A DNA stretch of 64,000 nucleotides, taken from Chrysomallon squamiferum. Taxonomy: Eukaryota; Mollusca; Gastropoda; Neomphalida; Peltospiridae. The stretch spans positions 21,528,646 to 21,592,645 of the forward strand of contig CM022670.1 in the NCBI GenBank assembly GCA_012295275.1, written 5' to 3'. Both the position numbers and the translations under genes were made by a program. Under the pieces are notes generated by a model. The model was not told the origin of the DNA. It saw nothing but the letters and a program-made list of their open reading frames with translations, and did not search any database. Positions 23,421-37,585 of this stretch are shown here, piece after piece; position 1 is the stretch's first letter, and each line of letters begins with the position of its first letter.

Positions 23421-24417
23421 CAATTCGGACAAGGGCTGTTTGAATTTGTTATAAGTCTTGTATATTCATTTTTAGTATTTCCTTAATGAAATAAAATGAT
23501 AGCAGCTCATTCAGATCTTCAGTTTCTGTACAGCGTGGTTTTAGACAGGGAGACAACTTTAACTGCCCATGTTATTAATTATTTAAAAAAATTTTAATAT
23601 ATGATTATCTGAAATTAAATGATATACAGAAAATAAACTTGTCAAAGCTTATCAGCAGTAAGGAATATTTTACTTGTGCAGCTTTTGACAGAAAAAACAC
23701 AACAGGACCTGTTAATAATGACTGTTAAATACGAGTATAGAAACTCTCATTTGTTTATTATATATAGCAAAACGGAAGAAGACTTTTTTGTGTGTGTGTG
23801 TGTGTGTGTGAGCGTGTTTTCTTCTTCTGGTTAACACTGTTGTATTTTTTGGGCAATAATATCATAAATGGTATTATTATTATTATTATTTTTTTTAAAT
23901 TACTAGTTTGGTAAGTGTGTATACATTTATTATAAAAACATAACAAACAATAAAACTTTCAAAACATTTTTCAGCATAGAGCTGACAATTACTAGTTGTC
24001 AGTTTATTTATGTCTATTATTATTATTTTTTTTTTTAAACTAAAGACACCACAAACACAAGAAATGAATAATTAAATTATGACCTGTGATAACATTATAA
24101 AACAATTTATTATAATAAAAAGAATAAACAAAACCTTTTGAGAAACTAATATATTTAAAAGCAATCCCAAAAATTTAAATCATTAAAAATATTGTTGATT
24201 TTCAGAATCGGAGAGAAAAAGCCACAATAAAGGTAAATAAAAGGAAAAAGAAATCTGCTGTAAGAAAACAAAATCTGCAAAGTGTTTTTTTTTTTTTTTT
24301 AAATTGTTTTTTTTTTATTAATAAAGGTTTTAATATAGATGTCTTTGAAAATAAAGGTCACCAGTTTTTTATGCCTTAGCAAAAAAGAAATTAAAAAAAA
24401 AAAAAAAAAAAAAAACC

Positions 24418-24488
24418 CTTTGGTTAGATGGACATGATTGTTTCAGAAAATGCTAACATCTGCTTTTTTGAAATATAAAAGGAAAATA
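24418..24488 (+). repeat. 72-bp dispersed repeat, copy 2
   Basis: The partner of 18872-18943, again directly preceded by an A-rich tract (24388-24414). Confidence 0.85.
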
Positions 24489-25627
24489 GTTCTTTTGGGT
24501 ATAAGAATAGTGAAAAAACAAATTGCAACATTTTTAATAGAGTTTAAAAAAAAGAAAATATATATATAATAACAAGCATAACTGCAACTTTCTTGAGGAA
24601 ATGTATGTCAAACACATATCTGATTTGACAAGAAATTTAATAATCGTTTTTGGTCAGAAAATAAAAATGTGTCAGAACCATCTTTGTAAAGTTTTTTGGA
24701 AAAATAAACATTTTTTGCTGATCATTTCCATTTTTAGAACTGGAAATGTCTTATTATTCTAATTAATAAAACAACAGCATAAAAAATAAATTAAAAATAA
24801 AATAAAATCAGAGCAAAAAGTAATACTGATTATATTTGTTAACTACAACAATAATAAACTAGCTGTTTTGTTAACAAGGCATTTAAGAACATGAAGTTAT
24901 GAATTTGTTTCTTGTTTCAGTTTTACCTGTGATGATGGAAATAATTGGCCTAATTACATTTTCTATATTCCAAAGTCATTCTCTTAATATTTGTCAGCAC
25001 CAAATACTGTCTGATGATGATATACAACAGAAACATAACATGCTTGGATACAAAGTGATTTTGTTTTGTCATCAGAGAAACATTCAGTTTTATGGACTTA
25101 TTTGGAATGTTGAATCTAAAAGCATTATATATAGTTTTCTATTTACAGGGAAGAATTTTTTTTTTTTTAAATATTATTTTGTTCTATATAAATTAAGTAA
25201 ATGTAATCAAAAATGCCAAACACAAAAATAAAGAAATGTAAAAAAAGATCTTTCAATACAGGTTTACCAAAAAATAAATAAATTGGTATATAAAGTTGTT
25301 TGTTATTTGGTTGTCTAGACGCAATAATGGATAAATACAAACTCAAACATTTACAAAGTATTATAGAAATAACAATAAAAACATGAATACTGTTCAATGG
25401 GTGTACAACTATTCTTCAAATAGAAACAGTCATAATATTATTCATTTATTACTTAAATACTAAAAACTGTATCTGAGTCTATACCTGAATATTGTCTCTA
25501 TATTTCCAAGTGATAGTTTTGCTTGTAACTCTTTATAAACCTTTACAAATAATAAAGTATGATACTTAATTAACAAGTCAGTGAGGAAATACTGAAGATA
25601 GAACTGTCTTCTCATTACTTCTTAAAG

Positions 25628-25675
<48 letters not shown>

Positions 25676-25949
25676 TAATAGAACAAGGAGAAGAAGAAGA
25701 AGAAGGATGTTGATGATGATTGGTGGATAAATATGGAATATTGCCCTGTATTTCCCTCCGTATTGTTTCTTTAGCTGCAATGAATAAAACAGTGAATATA
25801 ATGCTGTAAGTTAGTTTTACATTAATAAAGTCAGCAATAACACAAATAAAATAATCTCTTGGAAGTTATAAAATATATTTTGTTTACTTTTTCAGGCACC
25901 TTATTTAAATGAATTAATTCAACCAAAAAAAATTAAACTATTTGATTAT

Positions 25950-27210
25950 AAATTTTAAATGTAAATTATTTCAAATGATATCTGAAGCTATTTTAAAAGT
26001 ATAAAAATACAAATTGTAAATACCAACAAGCAGCTAAATCTTGGAACAAATCAGCAGTTATATTTTATACAAATACAAGCACTAAATTTTAAATTCATTT
26101 TTGCAGATATTTTAAATTTACAGTTTCTGATAATTTTAGCAAAGAAACCACACCTGAAAAAATTTAAATATATATTTGGCAAAATCTTAAATGCAAAGTC
26201 TTTGTTTTCAGAGAAAGATCAACATTTATACAAATTGAACTAAAATTAAAATATATATGAGAAGGTAAATTTTACAAATATCAACCATATTTTACTAAAT
26301 ATGGAGCAGAAATTTCATTATAATTTGCAGAGAATATTTATATCTTTCTAACTGCTACATACAAATCAACAGATAAATTGTAAATACAAATATGGTTATA
26401 TGTGAAACCTTTTAAAATACAAACATGCAGCAGAAAGTTTAATACAAAAATGATAATATTTAAATACTGTTCATGTTATATACAAATCACCACATTTTAA
26501 AGACTAGTCTCAAATATTTAAAACAAAAAAGTCTACTATTTTAAATACGAAATTTAATTTGCATTCAAATTATTCATTTCAGTATTTCAATAAAAATCTG
26601 TAGTTAAAACTTTAAACACAAATAAACAGCTAACTTCACATTTAATACTAATGTGCAGCTAAATTTATACAAATGGAAACTTTTGAATACAAACAAAAAT
26701 CTTAATTTTATATAATAATCTGATGCAATATTTTCAATAGAACATAAACATAATGTTTAATTTTTACAGTAGCAGTAAGTTTAAATATAAATATTCATCT
26801 GGAATTGTTTATGATGCGATCAACAGCTTAATTTCAAGGACAAAATTTTAACTAAAACTTTGAATACATTTATGAACAGAAATGTGCAGCTGAAATTTAA
26901 ATACACAATCACAATCTAATTTTGCATAAAAATCAGCAGTCAAAATTTTAAATTTACATAAATTTTTAAAATGGCATTGTCTGCCGCATTTTAAATGCAG
27001 ATGTAAAGCTATTTTAAATACAGATGTGAAGATATTATATATACATATGTAAAGCTATTTTAAATACATATGTAAAGCTATTTTAAATACATATGTAAAG
27101 CTATTTTAAATACATATGTAAAGCTATTTTAAATACAGATGTGAAGCTATTTTAAATACATATGTAAAGCTATTTTAAATACAGATGTGAAGATATTTTA
27201 AATACAGATA
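25950..27210. repeat. Minisatellite, degenerate at the left and homogeneous at the right
   Basis: From about 26982 to 27210 a 23-bp unit (TACATATGTAAAGCTATTTTAAA and its CAGATGTGAAG variant; read as TACATATGTAAAG + CTATTTTAAA) repeats about nine times. To the left, for about 1 kb, the same elements (AAATACAAA, GCAGCTAAA or CAGCAG, TTTTAAA) recur at roughly 23-60 bp in degraded form. The array ends about 140 bp beyond the stop codon of the 259-aa gene and may lie in its 3' untranslated region. Confidence 0.8.
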
Positions 27211-27350
27211 ATTTGCTAAATGTTCAAAAAGTTGTGTTTTTCATCTCACATTTCTGCTTATGATACTATCCTCACAGCAGACGACTGAATATCTGATTTA
27301 GCTGTTTGGCTCTGAACTGGCTGTCTGCTGTTAGCAATGGCTCTGTGTTG

Positions 27351-30156
27351 TCAGGGAACCCGGTGGTGGGGAAGAGAAGGTGGCCATTCAGGATGTATCA
27401 TGAATTCGCCTCTGTTGAGTCTGTTCTGTGAATATCTAAAACGCTTTGCTGCTTCGATTGTTTTCTTCTTCAAGTCACTGCGGGTTCCCACCACTGTGTG
27501 GTACGGCTTCACTGGGTTTGACTCCCTCAAATATGTCTCTGTTTCTGTAACAACAGTGAAATGAATGGCCGTTAATGCACCTGTCATAATGGTGGTATGT
27601 CCGAGAAGGATTATGGATTAGTAGCTGCTGATTAAGATGCCTGTTTCCCATGCAGGCGGAAAGCCATTACACGACCATTAATAAACATATCATGAGCAAT
27701 GACAAGAATGGGAAAAGTCTTATATAATAACATTAAAACAAGATTGTAATGATATGTGGAGATGGAATAGATATTTGCAAAGCTGCTTTATCATCATAGA
27801 GATATCAACATATTTGTTTTCAGTTCTCTGTATAAGTCAAGGGACAATGTCATTCCTTTTTGTAATTTCTCATTTACAGAATTATTGTCAAGAATTTGTA
27901 TATATATATATAGATATATATATATATATAAATAAAGAACAATAAAATAAATGGAATTGCCTTACGCTGGGTGAAATAGGAAATAAATATTATGAACTAA
28001 AGATGAAAGTTGTTGTGTATAAAAATTAAAATAAACGACATATTAATAACACAAAATTCCTCAAACACAAGACTCTAGAGATGAAAAAAAAACAATAAGA
28101 TAATTCTAAAACAAAAACAAATAACAAGTTTACCTCGAGGTACAGCTGGTTTCATCCACCGGTTTAAAGATGAGAAGGCAGTGTGTGGTCGGAGGTTTGC
28201 CTGCAAACAGCAATAACAAGTAAACTCAACCAAAAAGTGGCAGATTTACATTTATACATGGATGAAAGTGAATATCTATATATCTGTATATGTAACTGTG
28301 CATGTCAGTCTACACATTTTATTAGCAAACAAAAATATCTAATATCACTTATTATTAAAATATATGTTGTGTTTTTATTCTTCAAATAATAATTGTCCTC
28401 TGAAGTAATCAATTGTTTAATAAAAGAATTTATCAAATTTTTCATCTTATTATTAATAATGATTTTTTTCCTCTCATGCATAATCAAACTGAAACAAGAA
28501 TGTGCACCTGTTTATGTTCTTCATTAATCTGTTGTTCTCTGAAATTCTGAAGAGCACAAACAACACCATCTTTGTCTGCAATAATAGTAATAATAATAAT
28601 AAAAATAATAATAATAATAACAGCAATGAAAATAATAATAACAATAATTAAAAATAACAAAAACAATAATATTAACAACAAGAAAAATAACAATAATAAT
28701 AAAAAAAGCAAAGAAAACAGAAATACAGGTATCCATTCTTTTTGTTTGTCTAAAATTAGTTTAATGACCATTCAGCTTAGAGTCTTAATTCTAATTAGAC
28801 ATTTTATTTATAATTTTTCTTTTTAATGAAACCCATTTCATCTTCAAAGTTATGTTCACCACAGTGGTGACCAAAAACACCACCTCCCTGGATTTTGTGA
28901 CTGCCCCGCCCCTGACTCACCATCATCATATGCTATATCTAGCCATGCTTTGGCCCCCTGAGCCTCCACTGGGTCCAAGTACTCTTTCAGTCCCTGTCAA
29001 TAAAGAATTCTGGATTTTTTCATTCCATATATAATATAACAGTTACTTGGAAATAGTTACACAAAATGTATGATTTGGTGATTTGATCATATCAGTTAAC
29101 TTTAAAGGCACTGCTACACATTTTAAATGTTTACAATGTCATTCATGTAACTGTAAAGGTAAAGTATGACAGAGCAAATGTAGATTTCAAACTCCTATTT
29201 CAAACATTAAGATAAAAACAATTTCGAAAATGACACATAGACTCAGTGTATATTTATTTGCATGTAAATGTCTTTAAAAACATCAAATGGTTTTGAAAAT
29301 AAAATGTCACCATGGCAACAAAACAAAATGTCAGTGGATAAACCTACATATTTATCAGTCATTGTGTTAACTGCAGCTGAACAAGGTCGGCCAATGTATT
29401 TTTCACGAAGACTTCGTCGTTTTCCATATTCACGAGGTGAGACACTGCCATCAACTGAAACAGTTTTGTAGAGAAAATTAATGGAAGAAATACAAATAAT
29501 AAATTAAATCCACACATATTAAAATTACACATTTCTTTGAATGGATGTCACTTATGTTTAATAACATTCCAACACATTAAACATATTTGATATTATATTG
29601 TTAAAATAATATCAAAATATTGTTTTTCAAATAATGACAAAAAAAAAAGAATATATATTGGAAGTCTATTTGCTCCACTTTTGTATTATTCTTGTCTTTT
29701 ATTATAAAAAAATATTATTTTTCTGGAAACTGTAAACTATGATCTCCTTCAAACTGGCTCGAATGGTGTAAAAATCCAGTGCTCCAAGTATTTAATGCTG
29801 AGAAAAACAAAATCAATTCCTAAAAGGTTGATTCACCTCTGTAGCACTCTTTGCCAATGGTTGTATCTGGATTCTGGTACCCTTCAATATAATGTAGTCT
29901 GTTAGTCAAGAAGACACTGGAATTATAAACAGATATGCTTTTGGGTAAGTACGAAAAATTCTGTCTTTCTCTGACAGTGAGGTTAGTGAATAATATATAG
30001 TTTTATCATTATGTGAATAATTAATTAATAACAACAGCAGCTACTGATAATGATGACAAAATAAATAATTACAAATATAAAATTTAACATTCCGAAAGCA
30101 AAACTGTGAAGACCATACTACTACTATTACTAGCCTACTACTGCTGTTACTGTTGC

Positions 30157-30230
<74 letters not shown>

Positions 30231-30589
30231 TTTATTGGTATTTGTATATAAACATAAATTATACAAAAATACAAATATGAAATAACTTACAGTGGTGGAT
30301 GAGGTTTGTTTATTCTAGTAGGTGATGCCGGGCGGGGTATCGGTGGATTTTGTCTTACGTTCGCAAAGGAATTATGATAGAAATCATACGTCGTAGGTTC
30401 CCTGTCCGGTTTGGACCAGATTTTTCTCGCCTCTTCTCTGATACGATTAAACTCAAACGGATCTATTCTGTAATACTTGGCCGTTCTTTCAAGAATTCTT
30501 TTAGTATCAAGAGGATAACCCGCCGATTTGGCGCGTCTTAGTCTTGATACGGGGTCGTCATAACCCGGCAAAAGGTGCCCAGTTGTCAT
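27351..30589 (-). CDS. Unrecognised 259-aa protein, six exons
   Basis: I do not recognise the family. Exons in minus order: 30291-30589, 29837-29916, 29383-29454, 28508-28575, 28134-28200, 27351-27544. The phases join without a stop and sum to 260 codons. The start is the ATG at 30589 (MTTGHLLPGYDDPVSRLRRA). The protein is soluble and rich in Arg, Pro and Tyr, with no signal peptide, membrane segment or catalytic motif. Notable segments are KRILERTAKYYRIDPFEF, TTYDFYHNSFAN, YQNPDTTIGKECYR, SPREYGKRRSLREKYIG, AFSSLNRWMKPAVPRE, and a C-terminus SLPHHRVP. Short, basic, Pro/Tyr-rich proteins with scattered conserved patches are typical of axonemal microtubule-associated proteins. That comparison, together with an AGCAAC half X-box upstream, makes a ciliary or sperm role a guess. 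The donor of exon 3 (GTTCAG) and of exon 4 (GTGCAC) are weak and least certain. It is divergent from EXOC1. Confidence 0.8.
28585..28705. repeat. AAT/AAC-rich simple sequence
   Basis: Imperfect AAT, AAC and AAAAT repeats in the intron immediately upstream of exon 4 of the 259-aa gene; they reach to within 10 bases of its splice acceptor. Confidence 0.9.
30157..30231. repeat. (AAT)n microsatellite
   Basis: About 24 AAT units in intron 1 of the 259-aa gene, 60 bp from the donor of exon 1. Confidence 0.97.
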
Positions 30590-31425
30590 AGTTATATACT
30601 CATTTAGTTTGTTAATATAAACTGTAAAAAATAACGATACTTTAGCATTTCTTAGTTATATTACCTGTTTACGTGCAAATCTCTTAGCTAGACAGTTTTG
30701 GGCATGAGCCATTTATACTAATCATTAACTTTGTTTATAAATGCCAAGCAACGACCGGAAACAGGAAGTGAATTCTGCGCAGTCAAAGGAGGGCGTTGAA
30801 AAATCGCAAAAGAGCTACCCGGAAATAATAGCAAAACTATCAAAGCCAAATATTTATGAAAGCGTTTAATTAATTCTGAGTTTATTATATGCTGATATAT
30901 CGACACTCTAGGTTAGCTCTCCTTATGGTTCTTTAAACAATGAATCCAAAAATGAACACAGTAGTCGTTTTAATGATCGATAACTTAATTCATTCGCATG
31001 CGTTCAAATGGAAAAGATCATAATTCATATTCAAATAATTCATAACACATTAACTTGATTAAGTTATTAAAAGTGTTATCATAACGTGGGATAAGCCTCT
31101 GACATTTCTGATTTCATAATGATAATCTGATAATAAGTTAATAAATAAAAGTTAACAGATTTTAAATAATTTTATAATATTCTTTTATTTATTACAATTT
31201 TAATAACATAGAAAAATATTTATTAATAGGTAATTTTGAGATAGATAATGCAATGTTACTTTCATAATTTTATTTAATTTTATATTAACTTTTAAGTAAA
31301 TACTGAAAATTTTGATTTATAAGAATTTTTATGTTTAAAATAATAATATGATGTGACATGGTCATTGGTAATTATTTTAAAATCTGTACCGAATAATTAT
31401 CTTTTAAAATTTCAGATTGGAATAA
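30590..31425. promoter_or_regulatory. Divergent promoter region, 259-aa gene / EXOC1
   Basis: These 836 bp separate two divergent start codons. A GC-richer patch at 30740-30830 holds ACCGGAA (30753-30759), CAGGAAGT (30762-30769) and ACCCGGAAAT (30817-30826), all ETS-like cores, and GCCAAGCAAC (30743-30752), which includes an AGCAAC half of an RFX X-box. ETS sites are common in TATA-less housekeeping promoters. Their use here is inferred. The rest is AT-rich with no motif I can name. Confidence 0.5.
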
Positions 31426-34400
31426 ATGGCGACAATAAAACAGTTATTACAGCAGGAGCTGTTTTTGCCTGAAGATGAAAGACTAATTAGTATAATCGGT
31501 GTCTCAAAACCAACAAAAAAGAAAAAAACTAGTTTTCTGTGTGCAGTCTGTGAGCATTTAATTTCTCTAATTAGCATTAAAACACTAATTAATTATTTAT
31601 GTTATTTTTTTGTACAGAAGAGTAGAAACACAGAACAAAAAGATTTTTTAAACATACCTTTATTAAGTTTTGAAATATGTTCAGTTTAAACAAGAACAAC
31701 TCACATTGATGATAAATAGATGAATATTAGAATACAATATCACAAACTGTTATTGGATGTAATTTAAACATATAAGATCTGCACATTTGCATTTAAAAAG
31801 TTAAAAATCTGAATTAGTGTTATTGTTTTATTAGTTTATTATTTGTATGAAAATGTGGAACATAAATCAATTTAGAAAATAATAAGAAAGGTGCTTTGCA
31901 TTCAGTCACAAATATATTATTTACATGGTTAAAATGTGGACATTATCTACATTATTTAGTTCCCTGAGTTATTCTCACTAATAGACTTGTGAATTATTAA
32001 TTAATTCATTCATTTCAATTAATAGTAGAATTTCAGATTTTGTTTTATTGTACTTTTATAGTAAATACTTCTGATACTCCATTCACTGCTAGAATTTATC
32101 TGGTTAAGAAAGCTGACCGAGGTGATTCATACAAGAAACAGTTGTCATGGTTACTTAAAGAACTAAAAACAGTTGATGGGAAAGATTCTGAAAAGGTATT
32201 ATTTGTTTAATTTATTTACTTTGTCTTAAATATTATTATATTTTAATTTATTCAAATATTATGATTTCAAAAAATATTTATTTCTTGTTATGGTTAGTTT
32301 AAAAGATTTAAAGAAATGTTGAAAACTATTCTGCTCATTTATTTTTAAAAATTTGAGTCAAAGTATTATACTCACTGATTTCATTTGGATACATTTGTCA
32401 AATTAATTGCACAAGAGATTTGCTTAGTTTGTGTGTGTGTGTGTGTGTGTGTGTCTGTGTCTGTGTCTGTGTCTGTGTGTGTGTTTGTGTCTGTGTCTGT
32501 GTCTGAGTGTGTGTGTGTGTGTGAATGACTCTGTGTATGTGGATACATACATTATATCTATATCTGTATTTATATACCTGGCATTCTCTATACCATATAT
32601 TAAAATTACACATCCTTGCATACTCCAAGTATAGCTTGGAAATATTTTGTATTTTGGCATTGTTTTTCACTTTGTTCATTATATTAAAAATTTTCTTTAC
32701 ATCAGGAAGTTGCTGAATTGGATTTGCACTTTGAGAAAGTCTATAAATGGGTGGCAAGAAATACAAAAGAGAGAGATGGTTTTATTTCTTGTTTATGGAG
32801 GGTTTGTATAACTTTTTTTCTGTTCATCAGGCTTTCTGTATACTCATCTGTCTCTCCTTCTCATTGTCAAGCATGTGCACACTGACAAGCATACACACAT
32901 ACAGACATAACAACTAATCATCAGTAATTTAAGCCTAACTGATATATCACAATACACATGCATACAGACAGACACATTTATATCTTTTCTGCCAAAAGAT
33001 TTGTATTTTATGGCTAATTTTTTGCAAATATATTTTCAGTTGTGTCAAAAATACCTGATTGACAAGCCAGAATTTATAAATATCTCTACCAATATTCTTA
33101 TGGGTAAGTGCAATACTGTAAATATTAGAAATTCTATTTTTACTAGAAATAGGGTACCTAGAATAATATCAAAATCAGATTTCATTTTGTGAATATTTGA
33201 TATGTCTACCTCTCTGATGGTTTATGTTGAATTATGTCACTGGTTTAGGTTTTGCTAAATTTTAATGTTGATAAAAATTCATTTTTAGAGTATACAAAAA
33301 GATTAGAATGACAAATGTCCAAAAGCTTAGTTGAATGGTGGGCAGTTTTTAAACGGATTACAAGTAAAAATGATTTTTTAAGACAGTAGCCAGTTATTTA
33401 TAATGCTGCAGTCTGATATTAATAAAAGGAAGTTAATTAACAGAATTATTTTATTTTATAATATTACTGCACCGTGAAGAATTTTATCTATGAAATTTCG
33501 ATACTTTATAACTACATAATGCAAAATCAATCTCTTTTTTAAAATAAATATGTTTTAATAAATTCTTTTTTTAAAGAAAAATTTATCTTCAAAATGGTGT
33601 CATAAAATGAAAACTATTAGTCAGCTGAAAACAATAATTATCCACTTACACTACATATGAATATTAAATCTAAGAACAGTAGATAAAAAAAACGTATAGA
33701 AAGCTTTTATCTTAACAGATGAAGTAAAATGTTGTACTGATATAGGTATGATGAATTTCTTTCCCCCCCAGACATACAAATGCCACATGACTCGAGTTCC
33801 ACCTCACGATCTGCAGACGATCTTTCAGCAGAGGAGGATTACCAGGTTCTCACATCGAAGGAGGAGGCTGATCTTGAACTCCTAATGAAAGACTGTTCTG
33901 TTGCTATTAGCAATGCAGAAACATTTGCCGAACAGCTTAGCAAACAGCTGTCAGTTCTCGATGGGGTAGGTTAGGCATGCTGTATTTAAAACTGTTACTA
34001 GTTTCACAGGAGTTATGGTTATAATGCTAGGTATTGATTTGTCCACAGCTGTAAAGAGATTCTGTCTTTTCATCTGTTCCTGCCTATAGCAGTTCTTTTT
34101 TATGTATTTCATTTGTAACTATTTACCTTTTTCATTTAATCCTACATATGAAATTCACCTGCAATTTCAATGATATACCTGTTTTTTCAGGCAAACATCC
34201 ACTCCATCATGGGCTCAGAGGATCAAGTGCTAAATCTGATGAGACTGTTGGATGATGGAATCAATGAAGCAGAGAAAATTGAGAGCAAACTCAATTCATA
34301 TGATCATATCTTACTGGTATCTAAAATATTTTTACAAAACTGTTGCATAAAAACTTCTTAAAATTGTATTTTTGGATCTGAGTAAAATCCAAAACATAAT

Positions 34401-36635
34401 TTGTGTATGCAGAAGAAGTGTTAATTTGCCAGAAAGTGAACTGATATGTTCTATTGTATGTGTGTAAGTGTATGTGCATGTGTGTGTGTGTTTTGTGTAT
34501 GTTTAATTATATTTAGATTTTCTTTTATTATATTAACCATTTCTTTGTTTTGCAGAATGTGAAAGAACAGATGGAGGTGATGAAGGAAAAAGACAGACTG
34601 ATGAGAATAAGAAATGCTAATCACCAGAATCTGATGGAGGAACTTGGCAACATGATTGTAAGTAACTGTAATTCCACCTTCATGTGTAGAGCCACCAGCT
34701 ATAACATTGTCTACTATCACTGTTTTATTTTCTTATCTTAATTAATAATTGGACCTTTTAAATTATAAGCACTGACTCTAATTGTAAAAATTATTTGATG
34801 TATTAATATTTAAGATATTTGAAATTAAATATACAAGTTTCTACTTTTTTTTTTTTTCAATTTGTTAATTAATAAAAATAAAAGAAATGCACCAAATTCA
34901 GTCAGATAAAAAAAAGAAAAAAAAAAGATAGATTGGTTTTTGTTCAACAGAGATTGATATTTAGTCTGATGCAGAGACTTGTAATTTAGGACTAGCCTTA
35001 GATTGAACAATTACAAGCTTCAGTATTTAATTTTTTAATTTTTTTTGTAACATCCCAGACTAAACTGGACTTGGACATGAAGCACATCAGTGCTCTGTGT
35101 GATGGAGATCTGGCCAGTCCTACAGGAATACAGGAGTGTACCCAGGCAGCGCAGGCTTTACACAAGTGTATGAGTGCAGATATACACCCAGGTTGCTGCA
35201 TTTACTTATTACAACCACTCCAACAACCACTACAACTACCACCACCACCACCACCATTACCACTGTCACTACTCCTACCACCATCTCTACCATTGCTACT
35301 GATACGACACTGCCAATACTATTACCATCTGCACTATTACAATTATTTTTGTTGCTACTATTACTATTACTGCTACCACTGCAACAATTACAATTACTAC
35401 TGTTGCTATTATCATTACTATTGCTATCACTGCTGTTTCACCATTAGACATGAGTGGATTGTTGCTTGTCATCGTTTTTGGATTTGGCTTCAGTCATCAT
35501 AGATCGTGGGATCAGGCCTCCATAACTGGACTTGGCGCTATACATTTCTCTTGTTGTAAATAATCTTCCTGTAAATTTTGCTCATTACTGCTACATAATA
35601 ACTAATTCAAAAGCTTTGATAATATTAAAAAAAAAATTATAATTGCAGTTTCAATATCAGCATTTTATTTAGTTTATATGCTGTTAGAGATGTTGTTATT
35701 TATTTTGCTAATTACAGGCTTACAAAAGATGGGAGCAGTGGAGGAGCAACAGAAAAGATTCAACAAATTAGCTTCAAACTTCTCCAAACGTCTTGCCCAC
35801 CATCTCAACAATTTGTTCATACATCAGGTATGCTTCTTTTGTGATGTCTTTATACACAAAGTTTGATATTGTTCTGTGTGTTTATACACTTAAGTATGAT
35901 ATTGTTCTGTGTGTTTATACACTAAGTATGATATTGTTCTTGTCTATTTATACACTAAGTATGATATTGTTTTGTGTGTTTATACACTAATTATGATATT
36001 GTTCTTGTCTATTTATACACTAAGTATAATATTGTTTTTTGTGTTTATACACTAATTATGATATTGTTCTCGTCTATTTATACACTAAGTACGATATTGT
36101 TCTCATCTATTTATACACTAAGTATGATATTGTTTTGTGTGTTTATGTTCTTGGTATGCTATTGTTTTCATGCATTTGTACCTTTGTATTCAGATCCCTT
36201 ACCCACTGAGGATAATTTAACATTACATTAATTTACTCAGTCTTTTAAGATCGTTTTCACATTTGTTTATAATGAAATTATTGCATGCAAAAAAGGTAAA
36301 AGTCTATATCAGTAAATCTCCTGTTGCTTGTTATTTTATTATCTTAGTTGTTATTAAAAATACCATTTTTTTTTGTTTTAATATATTTTTTTGTTTTTTT
36401 ATTTTATTAGGGTAATGAAATAGAGGAAGTTATAAATAGATTTACAGTAGAACTTAAGATGCCACAGCACAACATAATGCATAAAGAGCTTATTGTTTAT
36501 GCAGACCTCATGCTCTGGTTGAAGAACACAGATATTTCTATTTTTAACAGTTTATGTGCAGTAAGTTATAATTACACAGTATTGTTTAATATGTTTAGGC
36601 TAGAAGTTCTCTTGATATGTGTGTAACTGTGAGTA

Positions 36636-36678
<43 letters not shown>

Positions 36679-37546
36679 CTCAGTTTTGGTGAAACCTCTT
36701 AATAATATATTTCATTGGTATTACATTTAAGAACATTTTGCTAGTGGTTTTTAGCAGTCATACATTTTTTCCTTGAAAATCAAAAATAAATTAAACAGCC
36801 ATTTTTTAATTTGGTATTAATAATGCATATTATATTTATTTCATTAAATGATTGAAAATCATTAAAAAAAAAAAAATAATAATAAATAATAATAAAAATT
36901 AAAAAACAAATAAGAAAATGAAAACCAGAAAACCTCTTAAAACACAAAAAAAAGATTTGAATGTTAAAAAAAAAAAAAGAATAAAATAAGAAAGAAAGAA
37001 AATAAAGTAATCAAGAAAAAGAAAAATGCACATGACATTCTTTTTCAGATATGGTTCTTGAAAATACCATTTTACTTTGTGGCTTTAAATGAAACAGATG
37101 TCCTCATAAGAAGCTTCTAATATTGTCTAAAAAATAAATATTGTTTGTCTTACAAAATACCAGTTTCTTAAACAAAAGTTATCATTATAGTTATGTAGGT
37201 ATTTTTAATATTTCTTTCAGGTATATCAGGATAATTTGTGCAAGCTTTACACAAAGGAAATTCAGGAGTTTCTTGAAAGTGCTCGACAGAAACTTGTTGC
37301 CAAACCCGATAAACACGACAAACATGAAAAACCAAAACGTCAAGGTTTACATCTTTTGAATAAATTGTTATAAACGATAAAAAAATTATGTTAAAAATTA
37401 CATAATAATTAACATCTTAAAATATGTTTTTAAAATTACAAGCATTTTTTGAATGATAAAATATTTCTTTGTTTTAATTTAATATTTTAATTTAATTCTC
37501 TTATTTATTTTATTTCTTATTTATTTATTTACTTTCTTCTTAGTAT

Positions 37547-37585
<39 letters not shown>

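Larger units (their letters stand above)
22284..27350. other. Gene-free, repeat-rich stretch
   Basis: No gene recognised. It contains TG tracts (23121-23163 and 23789-23810), a third copy of the interspersed repeat (23190-23420), the second 72-bp repeat (24418-24488), AAT runs (25629-25672) and a 1.2-kb degenerate minisatellite (25950-27210). A 110-residue frame at 24899-25231 begins with hydrophobic residues but becomes low-complexity, and I do not support it as a gene. Confidence 0.6.

Noticed and set aside
24899-25231. 110-residue plus-strand frame with a signal-peptide-like start
   Set aside because: It ends in low-complexity Phe/Lys sequence from homopolymers and shows no domain.
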